In this document: in pieces, positions 1-5,601 of the stretch
How positions within the stretch are numbered: the stretch's first letter is position 1
How the letters are laid out: every line of letters starts with the position of its first letter
NCBI GenBank assembly: GCA_964592115.1
Contig: CAZQCP010000095.1
Coordinates: 1-11,724 of the forward strand
Direction of reading: 5' to 3'
DNA: 11,724 nucleotides
Origin: Sva-07 sp964592115
GTDB taxonomy: Bacteria > Actinomycetota > Acidimicrobiia > Acidimicrobiales > Ilumatobacteraceae
Made by a program: the position numbers and the translations under genes
Notes under the pieces: model-generated
Told to the model about the DNA's origin: nothing
Databases searched by the model: none
The model's input: the letters and a program-made list of their open reading frames with translations, nothing else

Positions 1-932
1 ACGTGGCGAGCGTGTTCGAGCAGTTCCAGCGTCAGGTGCCCTTCGTCGCCCTCACGACGCTGCAGATGCGCGACTCCGTGGCCAACGACACCGGCACGCT
101 CGACACGTTCGTGCTCGAGTGGCAGACGTACGTGAACACCGACTCACTCGACTCGGGCTACGAGTTCATCCCGTTCGGGGTTCGTCACGACAACCCGCTG
201 TACGCCGTCGGTGAGCTGACCGCCGATCAGAGTGAAGCGCTCGAACTGTTCGCCGAGTTCGTGGAGCGGCCCGAGCAGCAGGCGTCGGCGTCCGACTTCG
301 GGTTCGATCCTCCGCCGTACGACGCGACGGTGGAGACACCCGACGGCGAGACGCTGATCGACGTGCAGAACGTGTGGAAGGACAAGAAGGACGGCGGGCG
401 GCCGGTGTCGACCGTGTTCGTCGTCGACGTCAGCGGATCGATGGAGGGCAGCCGCATCCAGTCGGTGCGCCAGGCGATGCAATCGGCGCGCGAATTCATC
501 AAGCCCGAGACCCGCGTCGGGGTGGTCGAGTTCAACGACACCGCGTCCAAGCGCCTCGACATCGCCCGGTTCGACCTCAATCAGCAGGGTCGCTACGCCG
601 CCATCGCCGAAGATCTCAGCCCGGGCGGCGGTACCGCGATGTACGACGGCATCGTCCTCGGCTTGCAGATGCTGCAGGATCAAAAGGCGGTCGAGCCCGA
701 CCTGAAGACGCTCCTCGTCGTGCTGACCGACGGCATGACGACGAACGGCTTGTCGTTCGACGACGTCGACAACGTGGTCGCCGGCTTGCGGGTGCCGATC
801 TACACCGTCGGCTTCGAAGCCGACCTCGCCGAGCTCGGCCGGGTGTCGTCGCTCGTGGAAGCGGCGAGCATCAACGCCAGCGAAGACGACGTGGAGTTCA
901 AGATCGCCGCCCTGTTCAACGCCGGCGGCTGA
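1..932 (+). CDS. Substrate-binding/VWA domain protein, 3' part only (truncated at left edge)
   Basis: The reading frame is open to the window edge, so this is the C-terminal ~310 residues of a longer protein. Numbering is from the GTG at base 3. Residues 1-90 look like the last lobe of a periplasmic-type solute-binding domain (YEFIPFGVRHDNPLYAV at 53-69). Residues ~135-305 are a von Willebrand factor A domain: MIDAS loop DVSGS at 142-146, the MIDAS threonine in GGGTAMYDG at 208-216, and the third metal loop TDG at 242-244. All key metal ligands are present, so Mg2+-dependent protein binding is expected. Such fusions are normally exported or membrane-anchored; the signal region would lie outside the window. 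The ligand and pathway are unknown. The next gene starts 12 bp downstream and is probably co-transcribed. The GTG at base 3 is unlikely to be the real start because it falls inside the binding domain. Confidence 0.85.
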   Translation, partial: VASVFEQFQRQVPFVALTTLQMRDSVANDTGTLDTFVLEWQTYVNTDSLDSGYEFIPFGVRHDNPLYAVGELTADQSEALELFAEFVERPEQQASASDFGFDPPPYDATVETPDGETLIDVQNVWKDKKDGGRPVSTVFVVDVSGSMEGSRIQSVRQAMQSAREFIKPETRVGVVEFNDTASKRLDIARFDLNQQGRYAAIAEDLSPGGGTAMYDGIVLGLQMLQDQKAVEPDLKTLLVVLTDGMTTNGLSFDDVDNVVAGLRVPIYTVGFEADLAELGRVSSLVEAASINASEDDVEFKIAALFNAGG

Positions 933-944
933 CCGGGCGGGTCG

Positions 945-1352
945 ATGAAGCCGTTCGCCATCTGGCTCGCGATCGTGGCCGTCGTGTTCGGCGCCTACGC
1001 GCTGATCACGGTGGCCACGCGCGACACGACGCGGGTCTTCGTCTACCTCGACGCGTCGAACCCGATGACGCCGGTGTGGGGCGATGCCCGCCGCGAGCTC
1101 GACCGCATCGACGACCGCGACCATGCCGAGTTCGCGCTCGCGATCGGGCGGCGGAACACGAACCAGCTCGTGCACTCGTGGCAGTCGTCGCTTCGCCTGC
1201 CGGCGGCCGAGCGACCGTTCGCCCCGTGCGACCTGTCCGGTGCCGACTCGTTCGCCGAGGCGGCCGACGCCGACGAGCGCATCCTCGTCACCGTCGCCGG
1301 CAGCTGCGACACGTCGACGCTCGCCGATTGGACGATCGTCTCGCTCGACTAA
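945..1352 (+). CDS. Small membrane-anchored protein, degenerate VWA-like
   Basis: 135 aa, not recognised as a named family. Residues 4-22 form one hydrophobic segment after Met-Lys, so this is an N-terminal membrane anchor or uncleaved signal with the rest probably outside. At 31-41 the stretch VFVYLDASNPM resembles the first strand and metal loop of a VWA domain (compare FVVDVSGSM in the gene just upstream), but the DxSxS motif is reduced to D36-x-S38-x-P40 and no second or third MIDAS loop is visible. Two cysteines (C95, C121) could pair. It follows the VWA gene by 12 bp with no clear Shine-Dalgarno, which suggests a two-gene unit. The ATG at 945 is chosen because it directly precedes the hydrophobic segment. 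The VWA kinship is inferred from a short match and gene context; confidence that it is a real gene is higher than confidence in the fold. Confidence 0.7.
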   Translation: MKPFAIWLAIVAVVFGAYALITVATRDTTRVFVYLDASNPMTPVWGDARRELDRIDDRDHAEFALAIGRRNTNQLVHSWQSSLRLPAAERPFAPCDLSGADSFAEAADADERILVTVAGSCDTSTLADWTIVSLD

Positions 1353-1383
1353 CGAACGAAGGGGACGGGTCCCGACGTTCGTT
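1351..1383. other. Composite inverted repeat between the small membrane protein and dut
   Basis: AACGAACG (1351-1358) is perfectly complementary to CGTTCGTT (1376-1383). An inner pair GGGAC/GTCCC lies at 1362-1366/1369-1373. The left arm contains the last two bases of the upstream TAA stop, and the right arm touches the putative -10 hexamer of dut. No T-run follows, so it may be a weak terminator of the upstream pair or an operator for dut. Confidence 0.5.
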
Positions 1384-1388
1384 ACTCT
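1383..1388 (+). promoter_or_regulatory. Putative -10 element of dut (leaderless)
   Basis: The hexamer TACTCT ends 8 nt before the dut GTG, so the predicted transcription start coincides with the start codon. No Shine-Dalgarno is present between it and the GTG. No convincing -35 box was seen. Confidence 0.45.
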
Positions 1389-1396
1389 CGGGCGCC

Positions 1397-1834
1397 GTGA
1401 GCCTCCCCGTCCCGATCGTCCAGCTCGACCCCGACCTGCCACTTCCCGCCTACGCCCACGACGGCGACGCCGGCCTCGACCTCTACGCCCGCGAGTCGGC
1501 GACGCTGGCAGCGGGCGGCGGCCGGGCACTCGTGCCGACGGGCATCGCCATCGCCATCCCGATGGGCCACGGCGGCTTCGTCCTCCCGCGCAGCGGCATG
1601 GCGGTCAAGCACGGGATCAGCGTCGTCAACGGCCCGGGTCTCATCGATGCCGCCTACCGCGGCGAGGTGAAGGTCGTGCTGATCAACACCGATCCGAGCA
1701 CGGACTATGTCGTCGAGCGCGGCGACCGCATCGCTCAGCTCGTGATCCAGCGCGTCGAGTCGGTGGCGTGGCAGATCGTCGACTCACTCGACGGAGTGGA
1801 TCGCGGCGGCGGCTTCGGCCACTCCGGTCGGTGA
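1397..1834 (+). CDS. dut: dUTP diphosphatase (dUTPase)
   Basis: Hydrolyses dUTP to dUMP and pyrophosphate, keeping uracil out of DNA and supplying dUMP for thymidylate synthesis; a cytosolic homotrimer in this family. At 145 aa it has normal full length. All five dUTPase motifs are visible: DAGLDLYA (24-31), PRSGMA (64-69), GLIDAAYRGE (81-90, catalytic Asp84), RGDRIAQLV (108-116) and the C-terminal glycine-rich arm RGGGFGHSG (136-144). The last motif differs from the common GGFGSTG ending at the Ser/Thr positions. The frame is open far upstream, but the GTG at 1397 gives the normal N-terminus (MSLPVPIVQLDP) and lies 8 nt after a -10-like hexamer, so it is taken as the start. The gene stands alone: it is separated from the upstream pair by a hairpin and followed by a strong dyad. 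Confidence 0.96.
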   Translation: MSLPVPIVQLDPDLPLPAYAHDGDAGLDLYARESATLAAGGGRALVPTGIAIAIPMGHGGFVLPRSGMAVKHGISVVNGPGLIDAAYRGEVKVVLINTDPSTDYVVERGDRIAQLVIQRVESVAWQIVDSLDGVDRGGGFGHSGR

Positions 1835-1835
1835 T

Positions 1836-1864
1836 GTCACGGCGGTGCCTGGCACCGTTGTGAC
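1836..1864. terminator. Hairpin between convergent dut and NUDIX genes
   Basis: A 29-nt dyad centred on T1850. The arms GTCAC...GGTGCC and GGCACC...GTGAC pair over 14 positions with two G-T wobbles. It begins 2 nt after the dut stop codon and is followed by the T-rich GTCTTGTTC. It lies between converging genes and could act in both directions. The T-tract is weak, so intrinsic termination is likely but not certain. Confidence 0.65.
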
Positions 1865-1886
1865 GTCTTGTTCGCCGAGCCCGCGC

Positions 1887-2609
1887 CTAGCCCCAGGCGA
1901 AGACGGGTTGTTCGAACTCGGCGACGCGTTCGTTGGCCCGCCCGTCGAGGCCGACCCAGCGGAACTGCACGAGCAACGCCCCGGTCGGAGCGTGGATCAG
2001 GTCGCCGCCGAGCGGCACCTGTACCACCGGCCGGTCGCTCTCCGGGATCGACACGAACCGCGGCGAGTCGTCGCGCACGAGCTGATGCAACCCGATGCGG
2101 TACATCGCGCGGACCTCGGCCGGATTCGGCACGAGCTGCGCGTCGGCGCCGCCCCACACCACGACCGGTGTGATCACGTATCCCGAACGTGTGGCGTAGT
2201 CGTCGAGCACGCCGAGTACGGCGTCTTCCTGCAATCGCAGGCCGACCTCCTCGTCGGTCTCGCGGAGCGCGGCTTCGATCGGTGACTCGCCGGCGTCGAT
2301 GCGACCGCCCGGCAGCGCCCACTGCGAGGCGTGGCTGTTGAGCCCGGCGCTGCGCCGGCACAGTACGAACGAGGCGCCGCCGGCGACCCCCGCCATCTGA
2401 CCGTCGAGGCCGCGGACGTCGGAGGGGATGACCGTCAGGTCCTCGGCGGAAGCGCCGTGCGGATCGTCGGCATCGGATCCGGCGACGGAGTCGACCACGA
2501 CGATCGCCACCGCCGCGTGCCGGCGCTCGCCGACGTCGAGCTCGAGCCGTTCGTGGCGGGTCAGGTTGCTGGCGATGCGGTCGCGTAGATCGTCGTCGAA
2601 GCGGATCAC
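1887..2609 (-). CDS. NUDIX hydrolase, CoA pyrophosphatase (NudL)-like
   Basis: 240 aa from the GTG at 2609. The NUDIX box is complete at 102-124: G102-x5-E108, then seven residues, then R116-E117-T-D-E-E121-V-G-L, giving the Mg2+-binding and catalytic glutamates. Just before it, VLCRRS (82-87) and ALPGG (98-102) match the pattern upstream of the NUDIX box in CoA diphosphatases, and the start IRFDDDLRDRIASNL with AAVAIVVV (32-39) fits that family too. The likely reaction is cleavage of CoA, or a related nucleotide, to 3',5'-ADP and phosphopantetheine; other NDP-X substrates remain possible. Odd: ~35 extra residues (42-78) lie between two core strands. The GTG overlaps the TGA of the upstream ATPase gene (GTGA, 4 bp), indicating translational coupling; an in-frame GTG at 2660 is an alternative start. 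No zinc-related role is evident. Confidence 0.87.
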   Translation of the reverse strand: MIRFDDDLRDRIASNLTRHERLELDVGERRHAAVAIVVVDSVAGSDADDPHGASAEDLTVIPSDVRGLDGQMAGVAGGASFVLCRRSAGLNSHASQWALPGGRIDAGESPIEAALRETDEEVGLRLQEDAVLGVLDDYATRSGYVITPVVVWGGADAQLVPNPAEVRAMYRIGLHQLVRDDSPRFVSIPESDRPVVQVPLGGDLIHAPTGALLVQFRWVGLDGRANERVAEFEQPVFAWG

Positions 2610-3526
2610 GATTCGTTCGACGCTAGGCGATCGCTCGCTCCGGAGGCCTGGTCGGCGCACCCGGGATCGGTGGGCGACGCATGCTGAGCGTGGCTCGCGT
2701 CGTGCAGGTGACGATGCCCGAACTCGGCGTGCTCGCTGTCGCGTGGCACGCCCGCAACGTGGCCCTGACCCGCGTGATCATGGTCGTGACCGTGGCCGTG
2801 ATCGTCAACGAGCACGGCGGCATCGCCGACGGTGAGCACTCGCCCGCCGAAGGCCAGTGCCAGGTGTTCAGGTCGCAACACCTCGCCGGGCGTTCCGTCG
2901 GCGATCACACAGCCGGCGAGGAGCATCACCCGTGTTGCCCGCCGCGCCTCGTCGAGGTGGTGCGTGGAAAAGACCACGGTCGCCCCGCGCGCCACCTCCT
3001 CGTCGACGATGCGCAGGATCGCCTCCTGACTCGGGATGTCGAGCCCGGTGATCGGCTCGTCGAGCAGGAGCAGATCGGGCGCACCGATCAAAGCCTGGGC
3101 GACGAGCACCCGCTGACGTTGACCGCCGGACAACTCGCCGAACGGGCGGCGGCGCAGGTCGGCGACCTCGAGGCGATCGGCGACGTCGGACATCTCACGG
3201 CGGTCCTCCGCGGTGATTCGCCCGAGCAGCCCGCGACGTCGGTAGCACCCCATCTTCAACACCTCGGCCACCGGGATCGGGAGCCATGGGTGGTGGGACT
3301 GTTGTTGGGCGATGAACACGACGTTGTCCGAATCGCGGGTCACCACTCCGGTCGTCGGCGTGAGCAGCCCGGCGAGCACGTTGAGGAGCGTGCTCTTCCC
3401 GCTGCCGTTGGCGCCGACGAGCGCAACCGAGCTCGCCGGCTCGAACGTGGTGGTGGTTCGGTCGAGGGCGAGCAGTTCGCCGAACCGAACGCTCACCGCG
3501 TCGAACGCTGCCCTCGGTCGCTGCAC
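2606..3526 (-). CDS. Zinc/metal ABC transporter ATP-binding protein (ZnuC/AztA-like), His-rich tail
   Basis: 306 aa; powers metal import with the binding protein and permease encoded divergently. ABC motifs in order: Walker A GANGSGKST (38-46), Q-loop around QQQ (74-76), signature LSGGQ (132-136), Walker B LLLLDEP (152-158) and H-loop STHH (187-190). The segment MGCYRRRGLLGRI (92-104) resembles zinc/manganese-type ATPases such as AztA. After the ~225-residue ATPase core comes an extra tail; residues 243-282 hold 12 histidines mixed with Asp/Glu, probably a cytosolic Zn2+-binding segment. The GTG at 3526 is preceded by TAACCT ending 6 nt upstream, giving a leaderless start. The GAGGGG touching the GTG is too close to act as a normal ribosome binding site. 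The Zur-like operator at 3558-3584 covers the expected -35 region. The last codons overlap the NUDIX start. Confidence 0.92.
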   Translation of the reverse strand: MQRPRAAFDAVSVRFGELLALDRTTTTFEPASSVALVGANGSGKSTLLNVLAGLLTPTTGVVTRDSDNVVFIAQQQSHHPWLPIPVAEVLKMGCYRRRGLLGRITAEDRREMSDVADRLEVADLRRRPFGELSGGQRQRVLVAQALIGAPDLLLLDEPITGLDIPSQEAILRIVDEEVARGATVVFSTHHLDEARRATRVMLLAGCVIADGTPGEVLRPEHLALAFGGRVLTVGDAAVLVDDHGHGHDHDHAGQGHVAGVPRDSEHAEFGHRHLHDASHAQHASPTDPGCADQASGASDRLASNES

Positions 3527-3532
3527 CCCCTC

Positions 3533-3538
3533 AGGTTA
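3533..3538 (-). promoter_or_regulatory. Putative -10 element of the metal ABC ATPase gene
   Basis: On the minus strand this reads TAACCT and ends 6 nt before the GTG at 3526, predicting a leaderless or nearly leaderless transcript. The Zur-like dyad starts about 20 bp upstream of it, over the -35 region. Confidence 0.45.
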
Positions 3539-3557
3539 TCGGCCACGTCGGTGGAAC

Positions 3558-3584
3558 TGAGAATCGTTCTCACTACGATTCTCA
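3558..3584. promoter_or_regulatory. Zur-type zinc-responsive operator shared by two divergent promoters
   Basis: TGAGAATCGTTCTCA (3558-3572) is a perfect 6-3-6 palindrome. It agrees at 12 of 15 positions with the actinobacterial Zur/FurB box as I recall it (TGAAAATCATTTTCA). It is nested in a larger perfect dyad, TGAGAATCGT (3558-3567) and ACGATTCTCA (3575-3584) with a 7-bp spacer, so two Zur dimers might bind side by side. The right arm contains the -10 hexamer of the binding-protein gene, and the left arm covers the -35 region of the ATPase gene. Zur-Zn2+ bound here would repress both directions. No Fur-family regulator is encoded in the window. Confidence 0.85.
3574..3579 (+). promoter_or_regulatory. 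Putative -10 element of the zinc-binding lipoprotein gene
   Basis: TACGAT ends 7 nt before the GTG at 3587. It lies across the right arm of the Zur-like dyad, so repressor binding would directly block RNA polymerase. The transcript would be leaderless. Confidence 0.5.
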
Positions 3585-3586
3585 GC

Positions 3587-4624
3587 GTGCATCGCAACCG
3601 CCCGAGATCGAACGACCATCCCCGCACTCGCACTCGCCTCGCCCACGCGGCTGCCGCCGTCCTCGTCGTCGGCACCGTGGCGGCGTGCGGCAGCGACACC
3701 GAGCCAGCCACCGGCAGCTCCACGACCGACGACGCGGTGTCCGTACTCGCGACCACCACCATCTGGGCCGACGTGGCGCGCAACGTCGGCTGTGGTGGGA
3801 TCGCCGACGTCGACACGCTGATGCCGGCCGGCGCCGACCCGCACGCCTACGAGCCGTCGCTGCGCGACCGAGCGCGGATGGAGGGCGCCGACGTGATCGT
3901 GGCCAACGGGCTCGGCTTGGAGATCGCGCTCCTCGACACGCTCGACACGGCCGAAGCCAGCGGCGTGACGGTCGTGCGCGCCGGTGATCACGTCGACGTC
4001 CTCGACAGCGAGGGTGACCACGACCACGACGAGCACGACGATGGCGACGACCACGACGATGGCGACGACCACGAGCACGACGGGCACGACCATGACGGCG
4101 TCGACCCGCACATCTGGTTCGACCCGACGCGGGTCGCGGCGACGCTGCCGGTGATCGGTGACGCGCTCGTGGACGCTGGCGCCGAACGCGGTGCGGTCGA
4201 TGACTGCATCGCCGCCTTCACCGACGAGCTGAGCGCACTCGATGCCGACATCGACTCGACGGTCGAGGTGCTGCCCGCCGAGCGTCGATCGCTCGTGACG
4301 AACCATCACTCGCTCGGCTACTTCGCCGACCGCTACGGGTTCGAGGTGATCGGCACGGTGATCCCCTCCCCGAGCTCACTCGCCGCGACGAACCCGGCCG
4401 ACCTCGAAGCGCTCGCCCGGGCGATCGATGACGCGGGAGTTCCGGCCGTGTTCGCCGAGACACAGCACTCCTCGACCGACACGAACGCGCTCGCGGGCCG
4501 CGTCGGCAACGTCGCGGTGGTCACGCTGCAGACCGACACGCTCGGTGAGCCTGGCAGCGACACGGCGACCTACGTCGAGTGGCTGCGGGTGACCGCGCAA
4601 CAGATCGTCGACGCGCTCGCCTGA
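3587..4624 (+). CDS. Zinc ABC transporter substrate-binding lipoprotein (ZnuA/AztC-like)
   Basis: 345 aa; captures Zn2+ outside the membrane and hands it to the permease. A basic N-terminus is followed by a hydrophobic run and the lipobox VAAC with Cys34, so it is a lipid-anchored protein. Cluster A-I family motifs: DPHAYEP with His86, DPHIW with His175, NHHSLGYF with His240/241, and FAETQH with Glu291. These are the expected metal ligands. Between the first two lies an acidic histidine-rich loop (~142-170, eight His at 145-169), typical of zinc rather than manganese members. Part of it is encoded by a perfect 18-bp tandem duplication (4035-4070). C69 and C207 could form a disulfide. The frame is open far upstream, but the GTG at 3587 gives a proper signal peptide and sits 7 nt after the -10 inside the Zur-like operator. 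Confidence 0.94.
   Translation: MHRNRPRSNDHPRTRTRLAHAAAAVLVVGTVAACGSDTEPATGSSTTDDAVSVLATTTIWADVARNVGCGGIADVDTLMPAGADPHAYEPSLRDRARMEGADVIVANGLGLEIALLDTLDTAEASGVTVVRAGDHVDVLDSEGDHDHDEHDDGDDHDDGDDHEHDGHDHDGVDPHIWFDPTRVAATLPVIGDALVDAGAERGAVDDCIAAFTDELSALDADIDSTVEVLPAERRSLVTNHHSLGYFADRYGFEVIGTVIPSPSSLAATNPADLEALARAIDDAGVPAVFAETQHSSTDTNALAGRVGNVAVVTLQTDTLGEPGSDTATYVEWLRVTAQQIVDALA
4035..4070 (+). repeat. Perfect 18-bp tandem duplication in the His-rich loop
   Basis: Two identical 18-bp copies (4035-4052 and 4053-4070), each ACGACGATGGCGACGACC. They encode DDGDDH twice (residues 151-162). The unit length keeps frame, so copy-number change would lengthen or shorten the metal-binding loop. Confidence 0.85.
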
Positions 4625-4645
4625 CGGCGCGGACTCGGCTCCCCG

Positions 4646-4651
4646 TAGCGT
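4646..4651 (+). promoter_or_regulatory. Putative -10 element of the permease gene
   Basis: TAGCGT ends 7 nt before the ATG at 4659, within the 34-bp gap after the lipoprotein gene. It may provide a secondary leaderless transcript in addition to read-through from the Zur-controlled promoter. Confidence 0.35.
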
Positions 4652-4658
4652 GACAGCG

Positions 4659-5525
4659 ATGGAGATCCTGACGGATCCGTGGGCGTGGTGGATCGAGCCA
4701 TTCGCCGACAACGGCTTCATGCGCTCGGCGTTGGTCGCCGCGCTGTTGACCGTCGTCACGACATCGGTCGTCGGCACCTGGGTCGTCCTCCGCGGGATGA
4801 GCTTCCTCGGCGACGCGCTCGCGCATGGCGTGCTACCCGGCATCGCCATCGCGTTCATCCTCGGCGTCGACACGTCGCTCGGCGCATTTGCCGCCGCAGC
4901 AGCCATGGTCGGCGGCATCGCCGTCATCCGCCGCACGTCGCCACTCCCCGACGACACCTCGATCGGCATCCTGTTCGTCGGCTTCCTCGCACTCGCCGTC
5001 GTCGTGATGTCGAGCCAGCGGTCGACCTACGTCGGCGATCTCAACCGGTTCCTGTTCGGCTCGATCACCGGCATCGACAACGCCGACCTCGTGCGTCAGG
5101 CGATCGCCGCGGCCATCGCGGTCGCCGGTGTCGTCGTGCTGTACCGCGCCTTCCTGGCGATGACGTTCGACACCACGCTCGCCCAGATGCTCGGCTTGCG
5201 CCCTGCGCTCGCCCAGACCGCGCTGCTCGTGCTCGTGGCGGTCTCGATCGTGTCGTCGTTCGAGTCGGTCGGCAACCTGCTCGTGTTCGCCTTCCTCGTC
5301 GCTCCGCCCGCGGCGGCGACGTTGCTCGCCCGCCGCGTGCCGATGATCATCGTCGTGTCGATCCTCCTCGGCGCGGTCGCCGCCGTGCTCGGCATCTTGA
5401 TCAGCTACCACCACGGCAGCGCCACCAGCGCGACGATGGCCCTCGTGTCGGTCTGCTTGTTCTTCGTCGTGCTCACCGCGACCGCACTGCACCGGCGGAT
5501 CGGCTCGCGTCCGAGCTTTTCGTGA
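4659..5525 (+). CDS. Zinc ABC transporter permease (ZnuB/AztB-like)
   Basis: 288 aa, a multi-spanning membrane protein of the ABC-3 metal permease family. Hydrophobic segments lie at about 23-43, 57-70, 74-90, 103-119, 146-165, 187-200, 205-225, 229-249 and 257-277. The hallmark stretch SFLGDALAHGVLPGIAIAF is at 48-66, and the loop SYHHGSATSATMAL (249-262) precedes the last segment. It should form the dimeric Zn2+ channel driven by the divergent ATPase. It follows the binding-protein gene by 34 bp, probably in the same Zur-controlled unit. The ATG at 4659 is preferred because a -10-like hexamer sits 7 nt before it; an in-frame GTG at 4650 (three residues more) cannot be excluded. The stop codon lies inside the left arm of a long hairpin. 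Confidence 0.92.
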   Translation: MEILTDPWAWWIEPFADNGFMRSALVAALLTVVTTSVVGTWVVLRGMSFLGDALAHGVLPGIAIAFILGVDTSLGAFAAAAAMVGGIAVIRRTSPLPDDTSIGILFVGFLALAVVVMSSQRSTYVGDLNRFLFGSITGIDNADLVRQAIAAAIAVAGVVVLYRAFLAMTFDTTLAQMLGLRPALAQTALLVLVAVSIVSSFESVGNLLVFAFLVAPPAAATLLARRVPMIIVVSILLGAVAAVLGILISYHHGSATSATMALVSVCLFFVVLTATALHRRIGSRPSFS

Positions 5526-5563
5526 TCGTGGGCGGCAACAGCTGCCGCGCACGATCACGAAAA
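5517..5563. terminator. Long hairpin at the end of the zinc-uptake unit
   Basis: TTTTCGTGATCGTG (5517-5530) pairs perfectly with CACGATCACGAAAA (5550-5563). After one G-G mismatch, GCGGCA/TGCCGC (5532-5537/5543-5548) pair around a 5-nt loop. The permease TGA (5523-5525) is inside the left arm. The T/A ends are the reverse of a classical terminator (U first, A last), so this may be a U-tract-less terminator or an mRNA 3'-end protector rather than a canonical one. Confidence 0.6.
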
Positions 5564-5601
5564 CGAGCCGACGGGGCCGGCAGGTCTGCGAAGCTCGCGG
5601 C

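Noticed and set aside
144..1529. A 461-codon minus-strand open frame over the VWA and small membrane protein genes.
   Set aside because: Arg/His-rich low-complexity composition, no domain, and it overlaps two better-supported genes and part of dut.
2610..2660. A longer NUDIX protein starting at the GTG at 2660.
   Set aside because: The extra 17 residues are not family-like, whereas the GTG at 2609 gives the usual N-terminus and a GTGA overlap with the ATPase stop. Kept as an alternative only.
3536..4309. A minus-strand open frame with a long run of valines.
   Set aside because: It is the reverse reading of the GAC/CAC-rich His/Asp loop of the zinc-binding lipoprotein, not a membrane protein.
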